Shown in pieces: positions 34,435 through 44,191 of a DNA stretch of 64,000 nt. The stretch spans positions 1 to 64,000 of the forward strand of contig JANYET010000015.1 of the NCBI GenBank assembly GCA_025359785.1, in the 5' to 3' direction. The position numbers and the translations under genes are program-made. The first letter of the stretch is position 1. Every line of letters begins with the position of its first letter. The notes beneath the pieces were generated by a model. That model was not told where the DNA came from. It saw only the letters and a program-made list of their open reading frames with translations, and did not search any database. Origin of the DNA: Alphaproteobacteria bacterium. Its GTDB lineage: Bacteria; Pseudomonadota; Alphaproteobacteria; Caulobacterales; Caulobacteraceae.

Positions 34435-35952
34435 ATGACCGACACCACCGCGCCAGCGCCTGGATCGAGCGCCGCCGCCGCGCCGGCCGCGAAGCCCGTC
34501 TATTCCGCCAACTACAAGCGGCTGGTGCTGTTCCTGCTGGTGGTGGCCTACACGCTGAACTTCATCGACCGGACGATCATCGCGACGCTGGGCCAGCCGA
34601 TCAAGGACGCGCTGAAGATCACCGACGCGCAGCTGGGCCTCTTGGGCGGGCTCTATTTCGCCCTGCTCTACACCTTCCTGGGCATCCCGATCGCGCGGCT
34701 CGCCGAGCGGTTTTCCCGCGTCAACATCATCACCGCCGCCATCCTCATCTGGTCCGGCTTTACGGCGCTCTGCGGGTTCGCGGCCAATTTCGCCATGCTG
34801 GGCGCCTTCCGCTTCGGGGTGGGGATCGGCGAGGCGGGCCTGTCGCCGCCGGCCCATTCGCTGATCAGCGACTACTATGAGCCGAAGCAGCGGGCCTCGG
34901 CCCTGTCGATCTACAGCTTCGGCATTCCGCTGGGCACCATGATCGGAGCCATCGCGGCCAGCCAGATCGCCGCGGCCTTCGGCTGGCGGGCGGCCTTCAT
35001 GGTGGTGGGCCTGCCGGGCGTGGCCGTGGCGCTGGCGCTGAAACTGCTGGTGAAGGAGCCGCCGCGCGGACACTCAGAGGCAGAAGGCTTCGTGACCGTG
35101 ACCAAGCCCAAGGCCACCCTGGCCGGCGAGTTCGCCGAAATGTGGGCGGTGGTGAAACTGCTGTTCGGCAAGTGGCCCATCTTCAACATGGTGATGGGGA
35201 TCACTCTGGTCAGCTTCGCCGGCTACGGCGGCGGCCAGTTCGTGCAGCCCTATTTCCTGCGCAACTTCCACCAGCTCGACCTCAAGTCGGTGGGCCTGAT
35301 CGTCGGCCTCGCGGCGGGCTTTTCGCAGGGCATCGGCACCCTGATCGGCGGGCCGATCACCGACCGGATGTCGCGGCTGAGCCCGCGCTGGTACGCGCTG
35401 GTGCCGGCCATCGGCGTGGCCTGCGCCTATCCGTTCGTCGTGGGGATCTACACGGCCGGTTCGTGGCAGGCGGCGGCGACCTTCATGCTGGTCCCCGGCA
35501 TCCTGTCCTACGTCTATCTCGCCCCGACGTTCGGGGTGATCCAGAACATGGCCCCGACGCACCAGCGCGCGACCGCGGCGGCGATCATGCTGTTCTTCCT
35601 GAACCTGATCGCGCTGGGCGGCGGGCCGCCCTTCGCCGGCTGGGTGATCGACCACTTCTCGGCCTTCCACTACGCCCATCCCGGCGCGAACAGCCTGTGG
35701 GACGCGATTTCGGGCTTCGGCGGCACGCATCCGGCGGATTTCCAGCACGCCTGCCCGGGCGGCAAGGCGGCCAAGGAGGCCACGGACGCCGCCAAGGCGG
35801 CCTGCGGCGGCGCCCTGGTGCTGGGCACGCGCCAAGGGGTGATCCTGGCCTACGCCTTCAGCCTGTGGGGCGCGTTCCACTACCTGCTGGGCTCCTTCGG
35901 CCTGAAGGAAGCGCTGGCCAAGGCCCGCGCCGACCGCGGGGAGGCGGACTGA
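34435..35952 (+). CDS. MFS transporter, spinster-like family
   Basis: The 505-residue protein has about twelve membrane helices. It begins YKRLVLFLLVVAYTLNFIDR, then the MFS loop motif GIPIARLAERFSRVNIIT (GxxxDR/KxxRR type, with E in place of D). GFGVGIGEAGLSPPAHSLISDYYEP-like text in helix 4 is the spinster/sphingolipid-transporter-like signature (here FRFGVGIGEAGLSPPAHSL). A loop near the C-terminus contains several cysteines (QHACPGG, AACGGA). The substrate is unknown. It may work with the TonB receptor that follows 200 bp downstream, moving into the cytoplasm what the receptor brings into the periplasm. Confidence 0.9.
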   Translation: MTDTTAPAPGSSAAAAPAAKPVYSANYKRLVLFLLVVAYTLNFIDRTIIATLGQPIKDALKITDAQLGLLGGLYFALLYTFLGIPIARLAERFSRVNIITAAILIWSGFTALCGFAANFAMLGAFRFGVGIGEAGLSPPAHSLISDYYEPKQRASALSIYSFGIPLGTMIGAIAASQIAAAFGWRAAFMVVGLPGVAVALALKLLVKEPPRGHSEAEGFVTVTKPKATLAGEFAEMWAVVKLLFGKWPIFNMVMGITLVSFAGYGGGQFVQPYFLRNFHQLDLKSVGLIVGLAAGFSQGIGTLIGGPITDRMSRLSPRWYALVPAIGVACAYPFVVGIYTAGSWQAAATFMLVPGILSYVYLAPTFGVIQNMAPTHQRATAAAIMLFFLNLIALGGGPPFAGWVIDHFSAFHYAHPGANSLWDAISGFGGTHPADFQHACPGGKAAKEATDAAKAACGGALVLGTRQGVILAYAFSLWGAFHYLLGSFGLKEALAKARADRGEAD

Positions 35953-35966
35953 CCTCGCCGGTCGCG

Positions 35967-35998
35967 TCCGGAAGGGGCAAGTCGGCGCCCCGGCCGGA
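35967..35998 (+). terminator. Compound hairpin after the MFS gene
   Basis: TCCGG and CCGGA form an outer 5-bp stem, and GGGGC and GCCCC form an inner 5-bp stem, separated by a 2x2 internal loop, 15 bases past the MFS stop. No T-run follows, so intrinsic termination is doubtful. Confidence 0.3.
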
Positions 35999-36056
35999 TC
36001 GCTGGTACTTCCGCCACAGCCACCCCAGATTGTGTAACACGATCGACACCTGGGCG

Positions 36057-36086
36057 TTGACAGTCGTAACAAACGCAACCGTATCT
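36057..36086 (+). promoter_or_regulatory. Possible promoter of the large TonB receptor
   Basis: TTGACA at 36057-36062 is followed after 17-19 bases by GTATCT, about 70-95 bp before the receptor ATG. The -35 hexamer is perfect. The -10 fit is poor for either the E. coli or the Caulobacter consensus. Confidence 0.35.
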
Positions 36087-36152
36087 TCCGCCATCTGACG
36101 AAACCACGGCGGGCAAAGGGGCCTCGCCGGGATCGTCCGGGGAGGTCTCCAG

Positions 36153-39014
36153 ATGCATCGACTTACGAGGGGCGCGACCCTTCTGGCCGCCAGCGCGCTC
36201 GCCGCCGGCGGCGCCTTCGGTATCGCCAACGCGCAGACCAAGTCCGGCCCGGCCGCGGCGGTCTCGGTCAGCGAGATCGTCGTCACCGGCTCGCGCATCC
36301 GCACCAGTCCGCTCGACCAGGACCAGCCGGTCATTTCGATCGACCAGGCCGCGGTCGCCAAGACCGGTCTCACCTCGACGGTGGAAGTGCTGCAGCGCAT
36401 CCCCTCGGCGGGCGGCGGATTAAACAGCAAATTCAATAACTCGGGCAATCTCGGCAACCCGCCGGACGGCGGCGGCGTCGGGGCCGGCTCCGCGGAAATC
36501 GACCTGCGCTACCTGTCCTCGCGCCGGGTGCTGGTGCTGGTCGATGGCATGCGCTGGGTGTCCGGCGCCTCGGCCTCGGGCGTGCCCGGCGCGGTCGACC
36601 TCAACACCATTCCCACGGCGATGATCAGCCGCATGGAGGTGCTGCAGGAAGGCGCCTCGCCGATCTATGGCTCAGACGCCATCGCCGGCGTGGTCAATAT
36701 CATCACCAAGCGCAGCCAGGACGGGTTCCAGGCCAGCGCCCAGGCCGGCAAGTTCGGCAACGGCGACGGGTTCAGCCAGGACTACAACTTCTCGTGGGGC
36801 CTCAGCCAGGATCACACCCACGTGGTGTTCGGCGGCGGCTACTTCAAACAGGACCCGGTGTTCTCCGGCAGCCGGGCGATTTCCCGGTTCCCCAACCCCT
36901 ATCAGACCTCCTGCCTGGGCGGCGGCTGCTCCTCGGGCACGCCGCTCGGCCGCCTGATCGTGCACGACCCCAACACCAACCAGGACCTGAACATCACCCT
37001 GAAGCAGGCCCTGCAACCCGGCCAGCGCCCGATCTATGTGCCGGGCGACCCGACCGGCGCGGCCGGCAGCTACAAGGCCTTCACCACCGCCGACCGTTTC
37101 GACTTCCAGCCCTACAACTACATCGAGACGCCGCTGGAACGCACCAGCGCCTTCCTGTCGGTCACCCAGGATCTGACCGACAGCATTCGCTTCCACGGCC
37201 GGGCCAGCTACGTCGAGCGCAAGTCCGCCAACCAGGCCGCGCCCCTGCCGCTGTTCGTCGGGCCTGACGCCGGCAACGGCAATCTGCTCGACACCGTCGC
37301 CGTCGACCGGACCAACCCCTACAACCCCTTCGGCTTCACGCTCACCGACGGGACCTATTCCTTCATCGGCCGCCGCCTGATCGAGGCGGGCCCCCGTCAC
37401 TATGAGCAGACGGTCGATACGGTCAACCTGACCGCCACGCTGGAGGGCGATCTGCCGGTCGGCGCGCGCACCTGGCACTGGGACGCCAACGCGGTGTGGT
37501 CGCGCAATCACGCCGACCAGACCTTCACCGGCAACGTCAACGCGCAACGGGTGCAACAGGCGCTCGGTCCGCTCGCCGGCTGCACCGGCGCCTGCGTGCC
37601 GCTCAACCTGTTCGGCGGCGCCGGCACCATCACGCCGGCGATGTTGTCCTACATTGGCTTCACCCAGGTCGATTCCTCGCAACAGGACCTGCGCGACTAT
37701 TCGGCCAACCTGACCGGCGACCTGATCGACCTGCCGGCCGGACCCCTGGCGTTCGCGGTCGGCGTCGAGCATCGGCAAACCAGCGGCTACTTCCAGCCCG
37801 ACCCCATCGTCGCGGCTGGCCTGTCCTCCGACATTCCGGCCCAGCCGGCGCGCGGCTCGATCACCGTCAAGGAGGGCTATGGCGAGCTGAAAATCCCGAT
37901 CCTCAAGGACCAGCCGTTCTTCTATCGCCTTGAGGCCTCGGTCGCCGGGCGCTGGTTCGACTATTCCACCTCGGGCTCGGACTCGACCTACAAGGCCGGC
38001 GTCAACTGGCGGCCGGTGCACGACGTCCTGGTCCGCGGCTCCTGGGGCCAGGGCTTCCGGGCGCCTTCGATCGGCGAGCTGTTCGGGTCCGCCTCGCGCT
38101 TCGATCAGGTGATCACCGACCCCTGTTCCGGATTCCTCACCAACGGCTCCAGCGCCGCGGTCCGCGCCAACTGCATCGCCCGCGGCGTGCCGGCCAACGG
38201 CAGCTACACCCAGCTCAACTCTCAGATCCCGGTGACCACCAGCGGCAACCGCGGCCTGAAGCCCGAAACCAGCGACGGACGGAACTATTCCATCGTCTGG
38301 CAGCCGGAGGCGCTGCGCGAAGCGTCCTGGGCCAGCGGCGGGTCGATCGAGGTCGCCTACTCCGAGATCAACCTCGACGGCGCGATCCAGGCGCTGGACG
38401 GCCAGACCGTGCTGAACCGCTGCGCCAACACCAATGATGTGCTGTCCTGCGCCACCATCACCCGCACGGCCTCCGGCGCCATCGCGGCGATCGCCAACCC
38501 GCTGATCAACATCGGCGGGATCAAGACCCGGGCGGTGGATCTGAACATCCTCTGGTCGTCGCCGGAATGGTCGCTGGGCCGCTTCACCCTCAGCTCCAAC
38601 ACCACCTTCCTGCTGGAGTTCGCCGAGCGTCAGCCCACCGACACCGGCTTCGCCAGCGTCGAGCGCAAGGGGACCGAGCGCGGCAGTCCGGACCAGGCCT
38701 ATCCGAAGACCAAGTCCAACCTCAGCCTCGACTGGCAGCAGGGCCAGTGGGGCGCCACCGGCACGGCCCGCTACATCTCGGCGGTCGAGGAGACCCAGCA
38801 ACCGAACCGGCTGGACGCGCGCACCTACTTCGACGCCCAGCTCCGCTGGACCCCGCCCATGTGGGACAGCCAGTTCCGCATCGCCGCGGGCGTCAACAAC
38901 CTGTTCGACAAGGACCCGCCGGGCTGCTTCAGCTGCAGCCTGAACAACTTCGACCCGAACGCCTATGACGTCCCGGGCCGCTTCTTCTACCTGCGCCTGA
39001 GCTACCGGCAGTAG
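36153..39014 (+). CDS. TonB-dependent receptor (large, 953 residues)
   Basis: GGAGG lies eight bases before the ATG. After a signal peptide ([28 protein letters not shown]) there is a TonB-box-like [11 protein letters not shown] (about 40-50). The plug carries [15 protein letters not shown] and [24 protein letters not shown], and the barrel runs to residue 953, ending in LRLSYRQ. Four to six cysteines in extracellular-looking loops ([22 protein letters not shown]) suggest disulfides. The conserved [10 protein letters not shown] barrel motif is present. The class resembles Caulobacter receptors for carbohydrates or peptides. The substrate is undetermined. The MFS transporter upstream may be its partner. 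Confidence 0.92.
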   Translation: MHRLTRGATLLAASALAAGGAFGIANAQTKSGPAAAVSVSEIVVTGSRIRTSPLDQDQPVISIDQAAVAKTGLTSTVEVLQRIPSAGGGLNSKFNNSGNLGNPPDGGGVGAGSAEIDLRYLSSRRVLVLVDGMRWVSGASASGVPGAVDLNTIPTAMISRMEVLQEGASPIYGSDAIAGVVNIITKRSQDGFQASAQAGKFGNGDGFSQDYNFSWGLSQDHTHVVFGGGYFKQDPVFSGSRAISRFPNPYQTSCLGGGCSSGTPLGRLIVHDPNTNQDLNITLKQALQPGQRPIYVPGDPTGAAGSYKAFTTADRFDFQPYNYIETPLERTSAFLSVTQDLTDSIRFHGRASYVERKSANQAAPLPLFVGPDAGNGNLLDTVAVDRTNPYNPFGFTLTDGTYSFIGRRLIEAGPRHYEQTVDTVNLTATLEGDLPVGARTWHWDANAVWSRNHADQTFTGNVNAQRVQQALGPLAGCTGACVPLNLFGGAGTITPAMLSYIGFTQVDSSQQDLRDYSANLTGDLIDLPAGPLAFAVGVEHRQTSGYFQPDPIVAAGLSSDIPAQPARGSITVKEGYGELKIPILKDQPFFYRLEASVAGRWFDYSTSGSDSTYKAGVNWRPVHDVLVRGSWGQGFRAPSIGELFGSASRFDQVITDPCSGFLTNGSSAAVRANCIARGVPANGSYTQLNSQIPVTTSGNRGLKPETSDGRNYSIVWQPEALREASWASGGSIEVAYSEINLDGAIQALDGQTVLNRCANTNDVLSCATITRTASGAIAAIANPLINIGGIKTRAVDLNILWSSPEWSLGRFTLSSNTTFLLEFAERQPTDTGFASVERKGTERGSPDQAYPKTKSNLSLDWQQGQWGATGTARYISAVEETQQPNRLDARTYFDAQLRWTPPMWDSQFRIAAGVNNLFDKDPPGCFSCSLNNFDPNAYDVPGRFFYLRLSYRQ

Positions 39015-39083
39015 GCTGCCAGCTGGCTCCAGGAGCGTCGCCCGCCGCTTGACTCCGGCGGCCGGCGGCGCTCCAAGCCGCAC

Positions 39084-40421
39084 ATGATCCCCCGTTACGC
39101 CCGCAAGGAAGCCGCCGCGATCTGGAGCCCCCAGACGCGCTTCCAGATTATGTTCGAAATCGAAGCCCACGCCGCCGACGCCATGGCTGAGCTGGGCGTC
39201 ATCCCGAAGGAGGCCGCCCGCGTCATTTGGGAAAAAGGCCGCGACGCCATCTGGGACGCCGACCGCATCGACGAGATCGAGCGCGAGGTGAAGCACGACG
39301 TCATCGCCTTCCTGACCCACGTCACCGAGATCGTCGGGCCCGAGGCCCGCTTCCTGCACCAGGGCATGACCAGTTCTGACGTCAACGACACGGCGCTGGC
39401 GGTGCAGCTTTCCCGCGCCACCGACCTGTTGATCGAGGACGTCGATCTGGTGCTGGCCGCGCTCAAGCGCCGGGCCTACGAGCACCGCATGACCCCGATG
39501 GTGGGGCGAAGCCACGCCATCCACGCCGAGCCGATCACCTTCGGCCTCAAGCTCGCCGGCCACTACGCCGAGTTCGTCCGCGCCAAGGAACGCCTGGCGA
39601 TGGCGAAGTTCGAGATCGCCACCTGCGCGATCTCCGGCGCGGTCGGCACCTTCGCCAACGTCGACCCGCGGGTGGAGGAATACGTCGCCGAAAAGCTGGG
39701 CCTGGCTGTCGAGCCGGTCTCGACCCAGGTGATCCCCCGCGACCGCCACGCGGCCTATTTCGCGGCCCTGGGCGTCGTCGCCTCCTCCATCGAGCGCCTG
39801 GCGACCGAGGTCCGCCACCTGCAGCGCACCGAGGTGCTGGAAGCCGAAGAGCCGTTCGAGATCGGCCAGAAGGGCTCCTCGGCCATGCCGCACAAGCGCA
39901 ACCCGATTCTCACCGAGAACCTGACGGGCCTCGCCCGCCTCGTCCGCTCGGCGGTCGTGCCGGCCCTGGAAAACGTCACGCTGTGGCACGAGCGCGACAT
40001 CAGCCACTCCTCCGTCGAGCGCGGCATAGCGCCGGACGCCACCGTGCACCTAGATTTCGCGCTGCGCCGCCTGGCCTCGGTGATGGAGCGCCTGGTGATC
40101 TATCCGCAGAACATGGCCAAGAACCTCGACCGCCTGGGCGGCCTGGTCCATTCGCAGCGCGTGCTGCTGGCGCTGACCCAGAAGGGCATGTCGCGGGAGG
40201 CGTCCTATGCTGCCGTCCAGCGCAACGCCATGCGCGTCTGGCGCGGCGAGGGGAATTTCCTCGACTTCCTGAAGGCCGACCCGGAGGTCACGCTGTCCGA
40301 CGCCGAGCTCTCAGAGCTCTTCGACCTCGCCTACCATTTCAAGCACGTCGACCACGTCTTCGCCCGGGTATTCGGCGACGAGGCGAACAATGGGTCCTAC
40401 CCCAGGCCGAAGGCCGATTGA
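39084..40421 (+). CDS. purB: Adenylosuccinate lyase
   Basis: The 445-residue enzyme catalyses two steps of purine synthesis, SAICAR to AICAR and adenylosuccinate to AMP. Family motifs are TSSDVNDTALAVQLSRA, MVGRSHAIHAEPITFGLK (catalytic histidine region) and the fumarase/aspartase signature GSSAMPHKRNPILTENL. RDISHSSVER follows. The length is typical. The final codons and stop (PRPKAD) coincide with a REP hairpin, so the repeat appears to have replaced or extended the natural C-terminus slightly. It is followed convergently by DUF1476. purC begins about 750 bp further on. Confidence 0.96.
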   Translation: MIPRYARKEAAAIWSPQTRFQIMFEIEAHAADAMAELGVIPKEAARVIWEKGRDAIWDADRIDEIEREVKHDVIAFLTHVTEIVGPEARFLHQGMTSSDVNDTALAVQLSRATDLLIEDVDLVLAALKRRAYEHRMTPMVGRSHAIHAEPITFGLKLAGHYAEFVRAKERLAMAKFEIATCAISGAVGTFANVDPRVEEYVAEKLGLAVEPVSTQVIPRDRHAAYFAALGVVASSIERLATEVRHLQRTEVLEAEEPFEIGQKGSSAMPHKRNPILTENLTGLARLVRSAVVPALENVTLWHERDISHSSVERGIAPDATVHLDFALRRLASVMERLVIYPQNMAKNLDRLGGLVHSQRVLLALTQKGMSREASYAAVQRNAMRVWRGEGNFLDFLKADPEVTLSDAELSELFDLAYHFKHVDHVFARVFGDEANNGSYPRPKAD

Positions 40422-40434
40422 GGGGGAGGTGGAT
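40400..40434. repeat. REP-like hairpin, left member of an inverted pair
   Basis: The text CCCCAGGCCGAAGGCCGATT then GAGGGGGAGGTGGAT is self-complementary (CCCC...GGGG and GGCC...GGCC). It is repeated in opposite orientation at 40556-40590, giving a 35-bp inverted repeat with one mismatch (24 bp perfect). It overlaps the last codons of purB. Confidence 0.85.
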
Positions 40435-40535
40435 TGTGGCGCAGCCACAAGACGGAGGGGGTTTCAGCCCACTCCGCTTGCTCCACCGATAGCGATCTCG
40501 AATTCGTGAGGGCGGTGGGTTTCAACCCCCTCCGT
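40434..40535. repeat. Nested inverted repeats inside the REP pair
   Basis: TTGTGGC-GCA-GCCACAA (40434-40450) is a perfect 7-bp hairpin. ACGGAGGGGGTT (40452-40463) and AACCCCCTCCGT (40524-40535) pair perfectly. With the flanking REPs, the whole 40400-40590 segment can fold as one long stem-loop structure between two convergent genes. Confidence 0.75.
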
Positions 40536-40555
40536 ATCGTCGCGTATCCGCGCCG

Positions 40556-40590
40556 ATCCACCTCCCCCTCAATCGGCCTGCGGCCTGGGG
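40556..40590. repeat. REP-like hairpin, right member of the inverted pair
   Basis: ATCCACCTCCCCCTCAATCG then GCCTGCGGCCTGGGG is the reverse complement of the left member except for one base. It lies 13 bp past the DUF1476 stop codon (minus strand), so the pair may serve as a shared bidirectional terminator. Confidence 0.85.
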
Positions 40591-40603
40591 GAGAATCTAG
40601 ACC

Positions 40604-40927
40604 CTATTTCCCTTCGCGCAGCGCTTCTCGCGCCTGGGCCAGCAGTTCGGCCATCTTCATGCGCACGTCGCCTTCGGAGATCTGCACGCCGGACCCCTTG
40701 AGGTCCTCATAGACCTTGCGCAGGACGTCGTCCTCGCCGGGCTGCTCGAGATCGGACTTCACGATCACCTGGGCGTATTCGGCGACCCGTTCGGCCGCCA
40801 GGCCCATCAGGCCGGCCGCCCACTCGCCCAGCGCGCGGTTGCGGCGGGCCGCGGCCTTGAATTCCTGCTCTTGATCGAGCGCGAAACGCTTCTCGAAGCC
40901 ACGTTCACGGTCGTCAAAGGTGGTCAT
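40604..40927 (-). CDS. DUF1476 protein, F1-ATPase inhibitor zeta-like
   Basis: The ATG at 40927 gives 107 residues beginning [20 protein letters not shown], the signature opening of DUF1476. The track ORF starts seven codons earlier. The protein is helical and charged, with [16 protein letters not shown] and a C-terminal [15 protein letters not shown]. In Paracoccus the family member is the zeta subunit that inhibits ATP hydrolysis by the F1Fo-ATP synthase through its N-terminal segment. That role is inferred here from homology. It stands alone and is convergent with purB. Confidence 0.93.
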   Translation of the reverse strand: MTTFDDRERGFEKRFALDQEQEFKAAARRNRALGEWAAGLMGLAAERVAEYAQVIVKSDLEQPGEDDVLRKVYEDLKGSGVQISEGDVRMKMAELLAQAREALREGK

Positions 40928-41169
40928 GGGGTCCCCAAGAAGCATCACGGCGAAACCGCGCGACGGGCGACCACATATCCCGCCCGTCGCGTGCTCGCAA
41001 TCGAAAGGCGGGGCTGCGGCGAGGTTTGCGCCTGAGCTCCCTATCCGCTAATTCTGCCGCGCCTCATAGGACGCGAGACGCCGAGTCGGATTTCCGCGCG
41101 AGGGATGGCGCCTCGCGCGTTTTCATTGTCCTGACCGGCACAACCCTCGCCCACGGAGAAGGCGCGACG

Positions 41170-41925
41170 ATGACCCGCCGTAAGAAGATCTACGAGGGCA
41201 AGGCGAAGATCCTCTACGAGGGACCCGAGCCCGGCACTCTGATCCAGTACTTCAAGGATGACACCACCGCCTTCGACGCCACCAAAAAGGCGGTGCTGGA
41301 AGGCAAGGGCGTCATCAACAACCGGATCAGCGAGCACATCATGACTAAGCTCGCCTCGATCGGGGTGCAGAACCACTTCATCCGCCGACTGAACCTGCGC
41401 GAGCAGCTGATCCGCGAGGTCGAGATCGTCCCGCTGGAGGTGATCTGCCGCAACGTGGCCGCCGGCTCGCTGTCGACCCGCCTGGGCATCCCCGAGGGCC
41501 AGGCCCTGCCGCGCTCGATCATCGAGTTCTGCCTGAAGGACGACAAGCTGCACGACCCGCTGGTCTCCGAAGAGCACATCACCGCCTTCAACTGGGCCAC
41601 CACCCAGGAGATCGACGACATCATGGCGCTGACGCTCCGGGTCAACGATTTCCTGACCGGCATGTTCGGCGCGGTCGGCATCACCCTCGTCGACTTCAAG
41701 GTCGAGTATGGCCGCATCTGGGAGAACGACTTCGCCCGGATCATCCTGGCCGATGAGATCAGCCCGGACAGCTGCCGTCTGTGGGACACCGCCACCAACG
41801 AAAAGCTCGACAAGGACCGCTTCCGCCGCGACCTCGGCAACGTCATCGAGAGCTATACCGAAGTCGCCCGCCGGCTCGGGATCATGAAGGAGATGCCGAC
41901 CGTCATCCAAGGCGGTCTGCACTGA
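41170..41925 (+). CDS. purC: SAICAR synthetase (phosphoribosylaminoimidazole-succinocarboxamide synthase)
   Basis: The ATG at 41170 is preceded by GGAGAAGG. The product has 251 residues, the standard bacterial length. Motifs are [43 protein letters not shown] and [29 protein letters not shown]. It ligates aspartate to CAIR with ATP. Its stop overlaps the purS start by one base (TGATG), the beginning of a run of coupled genes. The longer track ORF is not supported by an RBS. Confidence 0.96.
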   Translation: MTRRKKIYEGKAKILYEGPEPGTLIQYFKDDTTAFDATKKAVLEGKGVINNRISEHIMTKLASIGVQNHFIRRLNLREQLIREVEIVPLEVICRNVAAGSLSTRLGIPEGQALPRSIIEFCLKDDKLHDPLVSEEHITAFNWATTQEIDDIMALTLRVNDFLTGMFGAVGITLVDFKVEYGRIWENDFARIILADEISPDSCRLWDTATNEKLDKDRFRRDLGNVIESYTEVARRLGIMKEMPTVIQGGLH

Positions 41926-42164
41926 TGAAAGCGACGGTCCATGTATTCCTGAAGCCCGGCGTCCTCGACGTGCAGGGCAAGGCGGTCGAACAAGCGCTGC
42001 ACGGCCTGGGCTGGGGCGGCGTCTCGGCCGTCCGGGTCGGCCGCACGATCGAGTTCGATCTGGCCGCCACCGACCCCGTCGCCGCCGAGGCCGAGGTCAA
42101 GGCCATGTGCGATAAGCTGCTCGCCAACACGGTGATCGAAAGCTACCGCGTGGAGGTGGCGTGA
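41925..42164 (+). CDS. purS: FGAM synthase subunit PurS
   Basis: The 79-residue protein has the PurS pattern: KATVHVFLKPGVLDVQGKAV at the start, GVSAVRVGRTIEFDL in the middle and LLANTVIESYRVEVA at the end. It forms the FGAM synthase complex with PurQ (glutaminase) and the small-type PurL, both present in this window. It overlaps purC by one base and the next ORF by four (GTGA). Confidence 0.95.
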   Translation: MKATVHVFLKPGVLDVQGKAVEQALHGLGWGGVSAVRVGRTIEFDLAATDPVAAEAEVKAMCDKLLANTVIESYRVEVA

Positions 42165-42541
42165 AGGGCCTAGGCGCTCTTCTCCTCCTCATCGCACTCC
42201 CGCTCTGCGCCCGCGCGCCGAAGGCCGAGGCGCCGCCGCCCGCGCCGTTGGCGCTGGACTGCGCGCAGGCCTTCGAGGCCCAGGCTGCGAAAATCACCGC
42301 CCAGCCAAACCTCGTCCCGGCGCCCAAGGAGCCCGGCGAGCCCTACCGGTTCTATTCGGTCCAGGGCGGCTCGGCGTCTTATGTGATCACTGAGAAGGGC
42401 GCCCCCGGTCATCCGGCGATCATCATGCAGACCGCCACGGGCGGCCAGCTCAAGACCACAGGCTGCCCCTACGGCGACGCCAAGGGCTATGCCAAGGTCC
42501 TCGCCTATATCGACAGCCTCAAGACGGTGACCAAACGATGA
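42161..42541 (+). CDS. Small exported protein of unknown function, coupled to purS
   Basis: The 126-residue ORF starts with GTG, has GGAGG five bases before it and overlaps the purS stop (GTGA). It has an N-terminal hydrophobic signal (MKGLGALLLLIALPLCARA), a Pro/Ala-rich segment, then a small domain with two cysteines (LDCAQAF, TTGCPYGDAKGY). The mature part contains PYRFYSVQGGSASYVITEKG. I do not recognise the family. The translational coupling shows it is part of the purCSQ operon. No link to purine synthesis is evident from the sequence. Confidence 0.75.
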   Translation: MKGLGALLLLIALPLCARAPKAEAPPPAPLALDCAQAFEAQAAKITAQPNLVPAPKEPGEPYRFYSVQGGSASYVITEKGAPGHPAIIMQTATGGQLKTTGCPYGDAKGYAKVLAYIDSLKTVTKR

Positions 42542-43026
42542 GCGGCTTCCACCTCGCCGAAATCAACATCGGCCGCCTGCGCGCAGCCGTAGACGACCCG
42601 CTGATCGCCGACTTCGTGGCCAATCTCGACCGGATCAACGCGCTTGCCGACGGCGCGCCAGGCTTCATCTGGCGCCTAGTCGGCGAAGGCGACAACGCCA
42701 CCGACATCCAGCCCGACGCCGGCGACCCGCTGATGGCGCTGAACATGTCGGTCTGGACGGACCCGCAGGCGCTCGGCGCCTTCGTCTATCGCTCGGACCA
42801 CATCGCGATCATGCGCCGGCGCGCGGAGTGGTTCGAGAAGATCGAGCTCTACATGGCGCTCTGGTGGGTCCCCATCGGCCATCGGCCCAACGTCGAAGAG
42901 GGCTGGGGCAAGGTCCAGACCCTGCGCCGCCTCGGCCCCACGAGCGAAGCCTTCACGTTCCGCCACCCGTTCCCGGCGCCCGACGCCGAGCACGCGCCAC
43001 CGCCTGTCCTGGATGAATGCGCATGA
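42538..43026 (+). CDS. DUF3291 domain-containing protein
   Basis: The 162-residue protein starts at an ATG that overlaps the previous stop (ATGA). [59 protein letters not shown] and [20 protein letters not shown] are the conserved DUF3291 blocks, a dimeric alpha-beta-barrel fold related to antibiotic-biosynthesis monooxygenases. No catalytic role is known. It sits between the purS-coupled small gene and purQ, in the same transcript. Confidence 0.88.
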   Translation: MSGFHLAEINIGRLRAAVDDPLIADFVANLDRINALADGAPGFIWRLVGEGDNATDIQPDAGDPLMALNMSVWTDPQALGAFVYRSDHIAIMRRRAEWFEKIELYMALWWVPIGHRPNVEEGWGKVQTLRRLGPTSEAFTFRHPFPAPDAEHAPPPVLDECA

Positions 43027-43036
43027 AAGCCGCCCA

Positions 43037-43699
43037 ATGAAAGCCGCCGTCATTGTCTTCCCCGGCTCCAACTGCGACCGCGACTGCAAGGTGGCGATCG
43101 AACGGTCCACCGGCGCCCACGTCGACATGGTCTGGCACGGCGACACCACCCTGCCCGACGGCCTCGACCTGATCGTCCTGCCGGGCGGCTTCTCCTACGG
43201 CGACTATCTGCGCTGCGGGGCGATGGCCTCGCTGTCGCCGGTGATGACCGAGGTCAAGGCGGCCGCCGAGCGCGGCGTCGCCACCGTCGGCATCTGCAAC
43301 GGCTTCCAGGTGCTCTGCGAGGCCCGGATGCTGCCGGGCGCCCTCCTACGCAACGAGCGCCTCAAATACGTCTGCAGGTCCGTCGAGCTGGAGGTCACCA
43401 ACGCCCAGACCCGCTTCACCGCGGGCTACGCCGGCCGCCGCCAGGTCGCCATGACGGTCGGCAACGGCGAGGGCAATTTCTTCGCCGACGATGCCACCCT
43501 CGACCGGCTGGAGGGCGAGGGCCAGGTGGTCTTCCGCTACCTCGACAACCCCAACGGCTCGGCCCGCGGCATCGCCGGCGTCGTCAACAGCCGCGGCAAC
43601 GTCCTGGGCCTGATGCCGCACCCCGACCGCGCCTTCGAAGCCGAACTCGGCTCGGCGGACGGCGCCATCCTCTTCCAGAGCGCGCTGGCCAGCGCCTGA
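43037..43699 (+). CDS. purQ: FGAM synthase glutaminase subunit PurQ
   Basis: The 220-residue class I glutamine amidotransferase starts at 43037. A 14-bp duplication places a second ATGAAAGCCGCC just upstream at 43023, which overlaps the stop of the previous gene. Key sites are [27 protein letters not shown] and the catalytic cysteine in [13 protein letters not shown] (about C86). The His-x-Glu dyad appears as [11 protein letters not shown] near the C-terminus. It supplies ammonia to PurL. All catalytic residues look intact. Confidence 0.95.
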   Translation: MKAAVIVFPGSNCDRDCKVAIERSTGAHVDMVWHGDTTLPDGLDLIVLPGGFSYGDYLRCGAMASLSPVMTEVKAAAERGVATVGICNGFQVLCEARMLPGALLRNERLKYVCRSVELEVTNAQTRFTAGYAGRRQVAMTVGNGEGNFFADDATLDRLEGEGQVVFRYLDNPNGSARGIAGVVNSRGNVLGLMPHPDRAFEAELGSADGAILFQSALASA

Positions 43700-43842
43700 T
43701 CGCGCGTTCACGGCGCCGGAATTCCGCTCACCACAAGCGGGTTGCAAAACTGCATAACACCGGTCAAGGTTGTCCCGCCTCGGGGGAGCACGATGGCCAG
43801 GTCCGACCAAATTCCGCGCCGCGATTGTGCCGGAGACGGCGC

Positions 43843-44178
43843 ATGAGCCTCACCCAACTGGCGTCGCTCGCCCAGGCCGGTTTCGAGGTCTGGCTGGCGG
43901 CCTTCGCGATCCTGGTGATCTGGAGCCTTGCGACCAACCCCGAACGCCTGAGCGGCTTGCTGACCACCCGACCCGACGGCGCCATCGAGCCCGAGCGACT
44001 GCAGAGTCTGATCATCATGCTGGCGGCCGCCGTGGCCTACCTGACCCTGGGCGCCAAGGCGCTGGGCCAGTCGCCGATCCCGCATCGGCTTCCCGACATT
44101 TCAAAGACCTGGCTGACGGCCTTGACCGGCAGCCAGATCCTCTACCTGGGCGGCAAGATCGGCCGCACCCTCAGCTAA
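43843..44178 (+). CDS. Small integral membrane protein A of a nuclease cassette
   Basis: The ATG at 43843 has GGAG about eight bases upstream and gives 111 residues. Two or three hydrophobic segments are visible: FEVWLAAFAILVIWSLA, SLIIMLAAAVAYLTLGA and possibly ALTGSQILYLGGKIG. A soluble loop with DGAIEPERLQ lies between them. I do not recognise the family. It is 13 bp upstream of a second small membrane gene, which in turn overlaps a nuclease gene, so the three form a tight operon. The role is unknown. Assembly of a membrane complex with the second protein is inference. Confidence 0.7.
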   Translation: MSLTQLASLAQAGFEVWLAAFAILVIWSLATNPERLSGLLTTRPDGAIEPERLQSLIIMLAAAVAYLTLGAKALGQSPIPHRLPDISKTWLTALTGSQILYLGGKIGRTLS

Positions 44179-44191
44179 CCGGAGCGAACCC

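Noticed and set aside
36672-40049. 1125-codon minus-strand ORF antisense to the TonB receptor and purB
   Set aside because: It is the codon-bias shadow of two real plus-strand genes. Its composition (repeated VGVGEG, DRQ, RRRG) is typical of such frames.
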